A stretch of 64,000 nucleotides of DNA from Dichetophora obliterata (lineage: Eukaryota > Arthropoda > Insecta > Diptera > Sciomyzidae): contig OY986435.1 of the NCBI GenBank assembly GCA_963920525.1, forward strand, positions 274,744,848 to 274,808,847, given 5' to 3'. The notes beneath the pieces are model-generated. The model worked only from the letters and a program-made list of their open reading frames with translations, did not search any database and had not been told where the DNA came from. Below, piece by piece: positions 1 through 9,607 of this stretch (positions are counted from its first letter, which is position 1; each line of letters begins with the position of its first letter). A program made the translations under genes and the position numbers.

Positions 1-242
1 CAGATGGGTCCAAGACATTAGAAGGTATAGGCGCAGGGGTGTACGGACCAAGAACTAAGCACTCTGAACCTATGGGGACAACACCCAGTATCTTCCAAGC
101 AGAAATCCTAGCAATACAGCTGTGTGCACAATTCAATCTGGATGGAAATAAAAAGGTCAGGATATAGTTGTGATGTCAGACAGCCAAGCAGCAATCAAAG
201 CATTAGTCTTCTGTGAGATATCATCGAAAATAACATGGGAAT
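1..242 (+). pseudogene. RNase H fragment of an old LOA-type retrotransposon (left half)
   Basis: The plus strand encodes an RNase H domain interrupted by the insertion that starts at 243. Visible pieces are the first catalytic Asp in DGSKTLEG at the left edge, the Glu in FQAEILAIQ, and, after a frame change, the second Asp in SDSQAAIKAL followed by SSKITWE. A TAG stop at 165-167 and a shift into the frame beginning near 173 show that the copy is dead. The reading resumes past the inserted element at 4805, so the two pieces were once one ORF2. The RNase H after an RT-type ORF2 fits LOA- or I-type non-LTR elements; LOA is inferred from similarity to the element inserted in it. The upstream part lies outside the window. 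Confidence 0.82.
231..242. repeat. Left target site duplication of LOA element A
   Basis: The 12 bases taacatgggaat here recur exactly at 4793-4804, flanking the inserted element. Part of the left end (taa) also matches the CCTAA tail, so the true duplication is 9-12 bp. A perfect copy points to a recent insertion. Confidence 0.88.
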
Positions 243-245
243 AAC

Positions 246-1115
246 ATGCCTGCCGCAAAAAGGCCAAAGAAGGTCATAAAAGGCACCGATGCCAGGTCAT
301 ACTGTGATGTGGCCAAAGGGCAGGGCAGGGTGCTGGGTGTCATTGACACACAGAGGGGGGACGGGGCACTTCCCCGAGACAAATGGAGGTGGGTGGAGGC
401 CGCACTGGTCTGCACCTATTTCCAGGTCTTGGAGGAGAACCCTGGTCCCCCGCCTCGGTGTCGGGACGCTGGGTGGCAAAACTCGGGCCACATAAAGCTA
501 ATCGTCTGTGACGATGATAGGTCTGCTGTGTTGTACAAAGCGGCCATTAGCAAAGTCGGCGAGGTTTGGCCTGGGGCCAAGCTGAAGGCTGTAGAAAGAG
601 ACGAAATACCGGCTCGTCCAAGAGCAAGAGTGTGGCTTCCGGTCACCTGCTCAAAGCCGGATGAGATTTTAAAAATGTTCCAGGCTTGCAACCCGGACAT
701 GAATATGGAAGGCTGGGCGATCGGCAAGATAGAGGAGCCTGTAGGTCCCTCAAGGCAGGTTCTGCTGCTAATGACTGCCGAGTCGCTAAAGCCGCTAGAA
801 GAGAGGAAGGGAGTCCTCTGGTATTCCTTCTTAAGGGTCTTCCTGAAGGTGTACGGCAAGGACAAGAAGTCCAGGGGCCCTACAACAGAAGCGCAGTCAA
901 ACCAGGCTGTAGCGGAAGCTGTAGAGACCCCAGGCAGTACGCCAGCTTCGGATGTAGACGAGGTTATGTCGGAGGGCTCGGTTGGCCTCACCGGTGTGTC
1001 AGACCTCTATTGCGAGGATGAACTCTTGGCTGAAGAGTCATCTGAGGAAGAGGGGCCTGACGTAACGATGAAGGCCAGCCAAAAATCTGAAGCGGATGAA
1101 GGTGCTCCAGATTAA
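246..1115 (+). CDS. ORF1 protein of LOA element A (DUF4780-like)
   Basis: Predicted 289-aa protein with no stops. ORF1 proteins of non-LTR elements bind the element RNA and form the ribonucleoprotein for target-primed reverse transcription. Residues about 65-205 resemble the DUF4780 domain typical of LOA-type ORF1, beginning near PPPRCRDAGW and ending around LWYSFLRVFL. The N-terminus is basic (KRPKK at 5-9); the last about 45 residues are acidic and Ser/Glu rich. I see no CCHC zinc knuckles, which many ORF1 proteins carry, so they may be absent in this family or lost with a truncated part. Residues 63-68 read EENPGP, resembling the core of a 2A-type peptide, but the Asp normally two residues before EENPGP is Val. 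The start is the first ATG, 3 bases inside the insertion junction, so the native N-terminus may be longer. Confidence 0.85.
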   Translation: MPAAKRPKKVIKGTDARSYCDVAKGQGRVLGVIDTQRGDGALPRDKWRWVEAALVCTYFQVLEENPGPPPRCRDAGWQNSGHIKLIVCDDDRSAVLYKAAISKVGEVWPGAKLKAVERDEIPARPRARVWLPVTCSKPDEILKMFQACNPDMNMEGWAIGKIEEPVGPSRQVLLLMTAESLKPLEERKGVLWYSFLRVFLKVYGKDKKSRGPTTEAQSNQAVAEAVETPGSTPASDVDEVMSEGSVGLTGVSDLYCEDELLAEESSEEEGPDVTMKASQKSEADEGAPD

Positions 1116-4100
1116 CCTTCATCACTCCAAGCTCGCCTCGGCGAATCTCTTAGTCCACCTTAAAATTGGTGGATTCGACGTAGCCCTCATTCAAGAACCC
1201 TGGGTATGTGGTGGCAGGGTTTGCGGATTGAGGGCAGAGGGTTACAAGACGCTGGTAGCCAGTAATGAAGGTATGCCTAGAACATGCATTGTAGCTAAAA
1301 ACACTATTAATATTTTCTTGCTTCACAGATACTGCGATAGAGATGTGGTTGCAGCCAGCCTCGAGTCAGGCAAGGATACGTACTGGTTGGTAGCAGCCTA
1401 CTTCCCGCACGATGGAAGTCCGCCTCCAGACAATGTCAGGAAATTGGTGGATGACGCCAGTGACATCCGTCGAGGGGTCATTATATCGGCCGACGCTAAC
1501 GCACACAACTCCGTGTGGGGCAGCACGGATACCAACGAAAGGGGTGAGTTACTTTTTGATTATCTATTAAGTACCAACCTGTGTATATGCAATAGGGGGG
1601 AAGAACCCACCTTTATTACAAAAAACAGAAGTGAAGTTCTGGACATAACATTAGTCTCAGACCATATATTCGACAAGATAGGTGGCTGGAGAGTGTCAAA
1701 AGAGCATTCCTACTCCGACCACCGATACATTGAGTATAATTTACACAATACGTCTTCAAAAATAATACCCCCGGCTAACATTCGAAAGACAAACTGGGGA
1801 GCATACAAAAGGGCTTTAGCAAAACATTTGCCATCAGGTCCTATAGATAAACCAAAATCGACAGCTGATCTTGATAAACTAGTCGATGTAGTAACCAAAG
1901 CAATGAATTGCTCTCTTGCTTCCTCCTGTCCTAAGAGGACTACAAGGGGGAAGCCAAAACCAAAGTGGTGGTCCGCCGTATTGGATGGACTGAGGACTGA
2001 ATCTAGAAGGCTCTTTAACGCAGCTAAGCGCTCGAGAGCTGAGCTTGACTGGGCAGCCTATAAGGTATCCCTTAAAAATTTCAAAACTGAAACCAGAAAA
2101 GCCAAAAGATCCTCTTGGAAACGATTCTGTGAAGGAATCGAAGAAATCTCAGAGGCTTCTAGACTGCGCAAGATTCTCGCTAGCACACCATGCACACCCG
2201 GCTATCTCAAAAGGTCGAACGAAACATGGACAATGTCAGGTGAGGAGTCTCTTAACCTCCTACTAGATACGCACTTCCCTGGTAGTAGTGCGCCTCCTGG
2301 TGCACAACTGCCTAGTACTAGTCGTTCTACGCAGGACACCGAAGGCATAGTCTCCGACAGGAAACTAAAATGGGCGATAAACAGCTTCAAGCCCTATAAA
2401 TCACCAGGGCCTGATGGTGTTTACCCTGTAGAAATAAAAGAAGCTTCGAAATATATTTTGCCTTGGCTTCGTATTATCTTTAATGGCTGCATAAGCCTCA
2501 CTTATATTCCCAATGCTTGGAATAAGGCCAGAGTGGTCTTCATACCCAAAGCAGGGAAGACATCACATACCACCCCCAAAGATTTCAGACCTATAAGTCT
2601 AACGTCATTTCTGTTGAAGACGTTAGAACGGCTACTAGATCTATATTTACGGAGCAGTATCGACCCTGCTCTCTTATCGGCATCACAGCATGCATATAGC
2701 AAGGGAAGGTCCGTGGAAACGGCTTTACACTCATTGGTCGGTACCATTGAAAGATCCTTCCTGCATAATGAATTCACTCTAGTTGCTTTCGTAGACATAG
2801 AGGGAGCATTTAATAATGTCACGCCACAATCTATACGACTAGAGTTGCGTAGGCTAGGTGTGAACAAAAGCATTACTGATCTTATAGATGAGCTGCTCAA
2901 CTGTCGAGTAATCTTATCAGACCTAGGTGCGTACAGCGCTGTAAGATCGGTGACAAGAGGTACGCCACAGGGTGGTGTGCTATCTCCACTCCTCTGGAAT
3001 CTGGTAGTGAACAATGTACTGCTGTCTCTAGAGAGGGAGGGCTGTGTTGTGGCAGCATACGCCGATGACCTAGCAATCGCAGTCAGAGGCAAATTTCCCA
3101 CTACCATACGCGACGTCATGCAAAGAGCTCTTTGCAAACTCGAGCAATGGGCCAAATCCTGTGGTCTTGGAGTAAATCCGGCCAAAACAGACTTGGTCCT
3201 TTTCACAAGGAAACATAGAATTCCGTCTCTCACACCAATCATGCTTAATGGGTCTGCATTGTCCGTATCGGAAAATGCAAAATATCTAGGACTCATTCTT
3301 GATAGGAAACTTAGCTGGAAACTTAATATTCTTGAGCGTACGAAGAAAGCGACAGTTGCGCTGTACACTTGCAAAAAAGCTATAGGGAAAAGATGGGGGT
3401 TTTCCCCAAATATCGTTCACTGGCTGTATAAAGGGGTCATTAGACCTATACTTCTATATGGAGCATCGATATGGTGGCCTGCTTTGGACAAGGTCACATA
3501 TTTCAACCAGCTCCAAAAAGTCCAAAGAATGGCATCTATTTGCATCAGTGGTGCTCTGAGAACAACACCGACTGCGGCTTTAGAGACCTTATTACACCTT
3601 CTACCGCTTGACTTGGTTGCTAGGCAACAGGCAGCTTGTTCGGCGGTCAGACTTAGGGAAACTGGAGTATGGAAAAGCCTGGGTTCAGGACACGCATCTA
3701 TACTCTACAAATTCAACTTCATTCCACCAAGGACTGATTATTGTAAACCACTGCTTTCCTTTGATGGAAACTACGGTACGCTTATTCCGCCTAGAACATA
3801 CTGGAATAAAGGTGCGCCGTGGAAACCGGGGTGTCTTTATTTCTATACAGATGGGTCAAAATTAAATGGCAAGGTCGGGTATGGGGTCTACTCAAAAGAA
3901 TTAGGGGTATCCTTAGTTCGTAGGCTGCCGGATCACTGTAGTGTTTACCAAGCCGAAATGATGGCGATTAAAGAAGTTGCAACCTGGCTCTCAGAGAACG
4001 TCATCTCTAAACGAGAAATACATATTTTCTCGGACAGCCAAGCAGCGATCAAATCGATTGAGCAGGTATCCATCAACTCTAAAGTAGCCAGAGAATGCCG

Positions 4101-4680
4101 TGCTGCATTAGGCGAAATGTCAAAGTTCTTTGACATCAGCTTAATCTGGGTACCTGGGCATAAGGGCATACGTGGAAATGAAAAAGCAGACGAGCTTGCT
4201 AGGAAAGGTACATCGGGGACTCTAATGGGTCGAAACTCGCCGAGCATCCCGATGGCAACTGTCAAAATGCTACTTAATGAGTACACCACATCTAAAGCCA
4301 ACTCAAGATGGGCTGAACTCTCAACATGCAGAACAACAAGGCTTATCTGGCCGACTCTAAACCCAAAGCGATCGAGAGTCCTTCTCTCGTTGGGAAGATC
4401 AGAGGTGGCTACGTTAGTGGCTGTTACCACAGGGCACTGCCTAATAGGCAGACATGCCTCCAGATTGGGAGTCATCACTAATGACTTCTGCAGAAGCTGC
4501 AGGGACGAGGAGGAGGAGGAAACTATCTCCCACCTTCTATGTTCCTGTCCCGCGCTTGCGAGAAGAAGGCATAAACATTTGGGGTCATTCTTCTTTTCGG
4601 AGCTTGACGACCTGTCGGAGACAAGCGTCAAACGTCTAACAAGCTTTATTAAGAGCTCAATGTGGTTCCACTCGGACTGA
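1096..4680 (+). CDS. ORF2 polyprotein of LOA element A: endonuclease, reverse transcriptase, RNase H
   Basis: Uninterrupted 1194-aa frame. An APE-type endonuclease fills about residues 1-225: LQINLHHSK, the metal-binding Glu in IQEPWV (near 33), DANAHNSVWGS and SDHRYIEY. The RT occupies about 420-760: KSPGPDGV, FRPISLTSFLLKTLERL, motif A FVDIEGAF (near 566), TPQGGVLSPLLWNL and the catalytic YADD near 654. RNase H lies at about 915-1045 with YTDGSK, QAEMMAIK, FSDSQAAI and WVPGHKGIRGNEKADELA, so all expected acidic and His residues are visible. A C-terminal Cys/His motif follows near 1132 (CRSCRDEEEEETISHLLCSC). The ATG overlaps the end of ORF1 by 20 bases, suggesting reinitiation or coupled translation. 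The frame looks complete; whether this copy is transcribed is unknown. Confidence 0.95.
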   Translation: MKVLQINLHHSKLASANLLVHLKIGGFDVALIQEPWVCGGRVCGLRAEGYKTLVASNEGMPRTCIVAKNTINIFLLHRYCDRDVVAASLESGKDTYWLVAAYFPHDGSPPPDNVRKLVDDASDIRRGVIISADANAHNSVWGSTDTNERGELLFDYLLSTNLCICNRGEEPTFITKNRSEVLDITLVSDHIFDKIGGWRVSKEHSYSDHRYIEYNLHNTSSKIIPPANIRKTNWGAYKRALAKHLPSGPIDKPKSTADLDKLVDVVTKAMNCSLASSCPKRTTRGKPKPKWWSAVLDGLRTESRRLFNAAKRSRAELDWAAYKVSLKNFKTETRKAKRSSWKRFCEGIEEISEASRLRKILASTPCTPGYLKRSNETWTMSGEESLNLLLDTHFPGSSAPPGAQLPSTSRSTQDTEGIVSDRKLKWAINSFKPYKSPGPDGVYPVEIKEASKYILPWLRIIFNGCISLTYIPNAWNKARVVFIPKAGKTSHTTPKDFRPISLTSFLLKTLERLLDLYLRSSIDPALLSASQHAYSKGRSVETALHSLVGTIERSFLHNEFTLVAFVDIEGAFNNVTPQSIRLELRRLGVNKSITDLIDELLNCRVILSDLGAYSAVRSVTRGTPQGGVLSPLLWNLVVNNVLLSLEREGCVVAAYADDLAIAVRGKFPTTIRDVMQRALCKLEQWAKSCGLGVNPAKTDLVLFTRKHRIPSLTPIMLNGSALSVSENAKYLGLILDRKLSWKLNILERTKKATVALYTCKKAIGKRWGFSPNIVHWLYKGVIRPILLYGASIWWPALDKVTYFNQLQKVQRMASICISGALRTTPTAALETLLHLLPLDLVARQQAACSAVRLRETGVWKSLGSGHASILYKFNFIPPRTDYCKPLLSFDGNYGTLIPPRTYWNKGAPWKPGCLYFYTDGSKLNGKVGYGVYSKELGVSLVRRLPDHCSVYQAEMMAIKEVATWLSENVISKREIHIFSDSQAAIKSIEQVSINSKVARECRAALGEMSKFFDISLIWVPGHKGIRGNEKADELARKGTSGTLMGRNSPSIPMATVKMLLNEYTTSKANSRWAELSTCRTTRLIWPTLNPKRSRVLLSLGRSEVATLVAVTTGHCLIGRHASRLGVITNDFCRSCRDEEEEETISHLLCSCPALARRRHKHLGSFFFSELDDLSETSVKRLTSFIKSSMWFHSD

Positions 4681-4711
4681 AGGCCAAGTGTGCAGCGGTA
4701 TCACAACGGAC

Positions 4712-4792
4712 CTCACTGGTCTAAGTGAGCTGTGGTACGTGCGTGTTGGTTTTAAGCACGTACAGCGGCTGCCGCCTCAACCTAACCTAACC
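4712..4792 (+). promoter_or_regulatory. 3' UTR hairpins and CCTAA tail of element A
   Basis: Two short perfect stems lie just before the tail: ctcact (4712-4717) pairs with agtgag (4724-4729) over a 6-nt loop, and gtacgtgc (4735-4742) pairs with gcacgtac (4756-4763) over a 13-nt loop. They precede three CCTAA units. Related LOA 3' ends at about 5380-5410 and 10138-10190 hold comparable stems in the same place. In non-LTR elements the RT usually recognises its template through the 3' UTR, so these are plausible recognition structures; that role is inferred. Confidence 0.55.
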
Positions 4793-4804
4793 TAACATGG
4801 GAAT
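4793..4804. repeat. Right target site duplication of LOA element A
   Basis: Exact copy of the 12 bases at 231-242. After it the host RNase H frame resumes with CLTKLNELGKNN. Confidence 0.88.
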
Positions 4805-5440
4805 GCCTAACAAAACTCAACGAACTAGGCAAGAATAACACTGTTACTATACTTTGGGTCCCAGGACACAAAGAAATACAGGGTAACAAAGAAGCCGTTG
4901 GTCTAGCCCGACAGGGTGCAGCCACAAAATTTATAGGACCAGAACCATTCTGTGGATTGGGCACACATTCTATAAAAGAAGAACTAAGAACGGAGGAGAG
5001 GCATAAACGTTCAAACCTCTGGAAAAGCCTTCCAAAGCTAAGACAATCCAAATTGCTCCTCAAAGATTATAATACTCGGAGAGCAAAACTGTGCATAAGC
5101 TTAGGCAAACCGAATCTAAGGATTCTAATACCACCTGATGAAATTGGGCATAGGAACCGATAGTAACTGCCGTTTCTTTGAAGAAGCAGAGGAGACTCCA
5201 ATACACCTACTCACAAACTGCGACGCCATGGCTCGCAGACGTAAGCTAGCACTAGGGAACTATGAGCTGAGTCTAGAGCAGGTTTCATCCCTTGAACCTA
5301 AGAATATTCTCAAATTCATTAGAGAAATAGGGCTGGATGGAATTCTGTAATCCGCAAACCCAGCGGAGCCTTGAGAAGGAGGTACAATAGATCTAATTTA
5401 GGTCACAGTACGCATATCCACCATATAACATTAACTTCAA
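4805..5440 (+). pseudogene. RNase H and C-terminus of the old LOA-type element (right half)
   Basis: Continuation of the 1-242 fragment. The frame reads LWVPGHKEIQGN with the catalytic His, but the following acidic position is Val (KEAVGLARQGA) instead of the usual Asp. A frameshift near 5140-5155 is needed to reach the C-terminal Cys/His module, CRFFEEAEETPIHLLTNC, and the stop at 5348-5350. After the stop, a short region with the near-palindrome gatctaatttaggtc (about 5390-5404) resembles the 3' UTR of element A, but no clean CCTAA tail is left. The copy is much more decayed than its insert, consistent with being older. Confidence 0.8.
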
Positions 5441-5460
5441 GTTACTTGAATCGAGTACGG
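5436..5460 (-). repeat. 25-bp exact repeat shared in inverse with 21645-21669
   Basis: These 25 bases, ending in gaatcgagtacgg, are the exact reverse complement of 21645-21669. The match extends imperfectly outward (a form of aggtctg precedes the motif in both when read on the same strand). A weaker version lies near 59700-59735. It is probably the terminus of an unrecognised transposon. Confidence 0.55.
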
Positions 5461-8200
5461 AAGCAGACCTTTTTTTAAATGCTCAAATTACACCCTATTT
5501 GTGTGTACGACGAAAAATATATATTAAGGATATTCATGCAAATGGGCATGACTTATAAATGGTAAAAACAATAAGCTTATCAGCCTTATAAATTAACTAT
5601 CAAATTTTTTTGAGCAATAGATTAGATGAGCAATCGAGGTGGCAAACTTATATGATCAATCAGATGTTTTCGTTTTTTGGAAGTTAATTTATTTCTTATT
5701 AGAAGCCGGCAACAAAGCAATGACAGAGGTAAGATTTTGTAAATTGGAGCAATAGTAACAAATATTTAATTGAAAATTACAACTTAAAAATCTTATTGAC
5801 AACATATAAAGCATAAGGCAATATATTGCAGCTGACATATATGCTGCAAATGCTCAAACGACTTTAAGGACTGTTCATACAACCTGCTTGATAAAATAAC
5901 TGATTGCTCAAGTTATAAGATTGTCATTTTGCATGAATACGTTTTTGCTTTCAATTAAACGCACCTTGTTTTGCCATACATCGTAAAAAAACATTATGAC
6001 AAATGTTTTGGTAAAAGTTTTTGGACCATTTTAAAGGTAGGAGTCAAAATAAGAAAAAACCTTGAACATTTTTTCATAAAAATTATTTTTTTTTTGGCTC
6101 CAGAGCAGTTCAAAATGAGTGATATTTATTTAAAATAAATTGGTTGTGTATTTTTGGTTTTGAGTAGTTTCAGGCAATTAATATTTACAGATAAATTTTA
6201 TAATTTTATAAAACAGTTTTATACTTTTTGCAAAGCTAAAAATTGGTGCCTTTTTTGTTTTTTTTTTTTTTTTGTTTTAAAAACCTTTTAAAAGTTTTAT
6301 ATTAATTAATTTTTATATATAAGTTTATTAAAGATGAAAAATTCTAAAATTTCAATGGACAAAAAAAATTATTAAATTATGTGATATTTTATTTCATAAT
6401 AATAAAGTGTGATCCTTACAGTAAATTATAAAAGAAAAATCTTCTCCGATATTTTTTATTTTAATTTTTAAAAGTGTCTAAAATAACATTTTTCCTTGAT
6501 TTTCAATTATTAATCTCTTTGTTACATAATATGTTTTTTCTTTATTTTGTTAAATTTTAAATTTATTCGGGTAAAATTTAATTAAAAAACTTAAATTTTA
6601 AACAAAAAGTAATAAATTTATTAAATTAAGTAATATTTAAAATCTTGCAGTTTTTTGTCAACAACATAAATACCATCACTTGTTGCTTCGTACCTATTTT
6701 TGGTTTGCTGCCACTTTTGTAGCAAAATGTAAACAAAACCAAAACAAGTTTAACCCTCCATTACTAAAATTTTAATTCATGAATTTGTAAAAAAGAACAC
6801 TAAAACAGTAAATCGGTTCCACTTTTATTGATTCCGCATATTTTACTATTCTATTAAACATAATATTCGTCCAGTTTAAATAATATTTAATTTTAATAAA
6901 AACATATCAAAAGAACGTTAATTAGAGAACAAAAAAAAAGATATCATAATAGTTTGGATTATATCACATTCCGAGGTCAAATTATTTGCCACGTTCTTCG
7001 AGAGGGCCTATTTAAAAAGCTTAAAGATGTATTAAAAAAATTTTTCTTGCAATGAAAATTTTTTAACACCTTTAATTATTTGTTATATTTGAAACATTAG
7101 CCTCTCATGACACAGCAGCGCAAGCATCATAGATAAACGGCTAGCACATAGAATTAATGTCGATTATGCCAAACTTAGTTACATAGTCAAAATAAAACAA
7201 TTAAAGGAGTTCTTGGTAAAATAATTATACGATTCCACATTTGTTTTGCCAAATCGTCTAATGCATAGAAGAATTCGCCGGAATCAAAATTAAAAAGAAC
7301 TTCTATGTTTATCTATCTAGAGATGCGTTTCTGTTTTTATCTGAGAATAGCCATGCATTGTCATAATCAGATAGATGCAAATATCAGATAGAAGTTGTGC
7401 ATAATCAGATAGATGCAAATCCCATTAAACAGGTTTTTATTCTAAACTTGTTATGCCATGTCTAATTGGACCATTACAATTACAAGTAATTGAATGATGC
7501 AAAAATTGCATAATATGACAAAAGCCCTGTTTCCATGTTCAAATTTTTTGTCAAATGGCTAGACAAATACAATAGAACAACATTGAATGTTCCGTTAAAA
7601 TTACAACAAGAAATTTGATCACTTGCACTGGGCTAAATTTACATTCACAGTGTTGAGAAAGATGAGATGAGATCTTGCAAGCACAAGCACGTCCGCATTC
7701 TTAAATTTTTTTTCTATTGATTAGCATAACGTGATGAAATATTCGAATCTGTTTAATTCGAGCAAAGGTTTAAATCTTTAATTTGCATTTTTTGTGTTGC
7801 TCAGGAGGTTTTTTTTATTTAAAACCTTTTTTATTTTACTTGACAAACAAATCACACGTTTATAGTAAATAATATAATATGATTACTAACGTGGGTGCAA
7901 GCCACCCAAATTCTTGTTCATCCATTACCAACGTGGGTGTAAAACAATCAGACACTTTGTAAAATGAGTAATTTTTATAATTTATTTTAAAAAAAAGTAC
8001 TAAATTTTGTTTGAAAATATAGCAAAATAAATAGAAAGGGATTACATTTGATATAATGTTCGCACCATTACCTATCAATAAATTTATAACATATTTCATA
8101 ATTTATGGATGTATCCTTCATAAAATAAAAAAACAATATGTTTAAAATAATTAATTCTGATTTAGTAGATTTGTGGTTATCTTCAGACGTAAAAGAACGG
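5461..8200. other. Gene-free AT-rich region
   Basis: No coding reading with recognisable motifs. The region is dominated by A/T tracts, for example poly-T near 6250-6275. A small direct repeat, cataatcagatagatgcaaa, occurs near 7361 and 7399. A second small repeat, aacgtgggtg, occurs near 7889 and 7930. I assign no function. Confidence 0.6.
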
Positions 8201-8229
8201 GCTTATGTTCTATATTCTTTTAAAAAAAA

Positions 8230-9600
8230 AATTAAATTGGTAAAGAAGAATTTGATGACAAAGTTATTCGTTTAAGTGTGTATGAAATGCTAAAAAAGTG
8301 GAAAGAGTCATCTTATAAAAAAAGAGAGACTTAGCTTTCTTTATCCAGCCTGGTTGAAGTGGCTATTCTTAACGAATGAAGAAACCGAAAAAGTATGTGA
8401 TATTGTTATCTTAATAGAGCTTATTTTAAATAAGGAATTTTAGCAGTTCTGTACTAGCAGTAGCAAACGTGGCAGACCAGAGATGAAATTTTCTGAGGCT
8501 TGGGAAATAACTAAATTACATAAAGTACAAGATATTACAGTGCGGCATACTGTAGAGGATATACATTTTGCAGATGAGAAAGTAAAACCTGCTAGAGTAC
8601 AAAAACAAAAAAATTATCCTAAAACCTTAGAACCATTATAAGCGTTAGCTTCATATCTTGATTTAGATTTGTCTGAGGATAAATATAAAGTTTTACGCAA
8701 AGTGGTTAAGTTTCACGAAAATTGTTTTCCTTCACTCTACGCTTTACGAAAATTGTTTTGCTTCACTTTACGAAATTTGAAGCCAAGATTAATACTGCGG
8801 CTAACAATTACGGAAGTTTTTGCAGAAGTAGACTTAAAAGCTTTAATAAAATATTTGCTAAAGGTATATTTGACCTGTGTGAAAATGGAGAGGCAATAGG
8901 AAAACTGTCACTTATAAGCAAATGGGCATGGACGACACCTCAGACCATAGCCTATACAAGCAAAAGTTTTCAGCAGAAGATCAGTCAGAAATAGCTTATG
9001 TTTATGATTGCATTAGTATTATTGAAGTACTTTTATATATATTATATGTATTACATACTTAAATTTTTATTTATAATTATGTTTTTACACATTTTAGATT
9101 TAATGATTCGATATCACACATGGAATTTTGGTTAAATAAAACTCCTTTTTCAACACTCTTATGTGCACCAATTAAATTTGTTTTTGCGAAGGAAAATAAC
9201 AACAGAATCTAACAAAAATACAATTACATTCGAAGTAAAAGTTAAAACCTCCAATGTGACATCTTTAAACAAGATGACAAAGCGGCTGAGGTCAGCTGTC
9301 ATGCACTACACTATGATCGATGGTGAAGTGACAAATGTTTTGACAAATAAAAATTCAACGACCAGGTGTTTTTTAGGTAAGTAAGTCCTACAGAAATGAA
9401 CAATGTTGAAGTGAACAGAACTACAAACCCCAATAATAATAAGTTTGGAATGTCAATACTCCATTGTTGGATTCGTTTTTTTTAATGATTAATCCACATA
9501 GCTTACCGGCTAACAAGAGAATTGTATCAAAGAAATTATTCTTGGTACTAGTGGAGAATCCAGGAAAATATTTCGTGGGAGGGTTTTACAAATATTTACG
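8230..9600 (+). pseudogene. Decayed unnamed transposon-like gene, N-terminal and central part
   Basis: Several frames must be joined to read this relic. In order on the plus strand: LSVYEMLKKWKESSYKK, SSKRGRPEMKFSEA (near 8460-8500), LSEDKYKVLRKVVK (about 8670), ITEVFAEVDLKALIKY (about 8800), DTSDHSLYKQKFSAED (about 8930-8975), a Pro- and Cys-containing stretch WLNKTPFSTLLCAPIKFVFA (about 9125), MIDGEVTNVLT (about 9313), TEMNNVEVN and KFGMSILHCWIRFF (about 9440-9480), then AYRLTRELYQR. The order and phrases agree with a family of long uncharacterised proteins, often multi-copy and probably transposon-derived, that I recall from insect genomes; I cannot name its Pfam family or catalytic residues. 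Multiple stops and frameshifts make it dead. The C-terminal end appears at 12508-12657. Confidence 0.6.
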
Positions 9601-9607
9601 TACGTTA

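Larger units (their letters stand above)
243..4792 (+). mobile_element. LOA-type non-LTR retrotransposon A, two intact ORFs, nested insertion
   Basis: A 4550-bp element sits inside an older relative. It contains ORF1 (246-1115) and ORF2 (1096-4680), which overlap by 20 bases in different frames, a short 3' UTR with two hairpins, and a tail of three CCTAA units. Perfect 12-bp duplications flank it and the host RNase H reading continues across the site. There is no 5' UTR: the first ATG lies 3 bases from the left junction, so the copy is either 5'-truncated at ORF1 or comes from a source with almost no leader. ORF order (DUF4780-like ORF1; endonuclease, RT and RNase H in ORF2) fits the LOA clade, known for example from Bilbo and Loa of Drosophila. 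The clade name rests on domain architecture, not on a tree. Confidence 0.9.

Noticed and set aside
2502..3374. 290-aa minus-strand open frame
   Set aside because: It is antisense to the intact RT of element A and has no motif of its own.
3945..4631. 228-aa minus-strand open frame
   Set aside because: Antisense shadow of the RNase H and C-terminal region of element A.
4780..4797. Telomeric repeat from CCTAA units
   Set aside because: Only three units, at the exact 3' end of element A; they are the retrotransposon tail. Similar units end the fragment near 10200.
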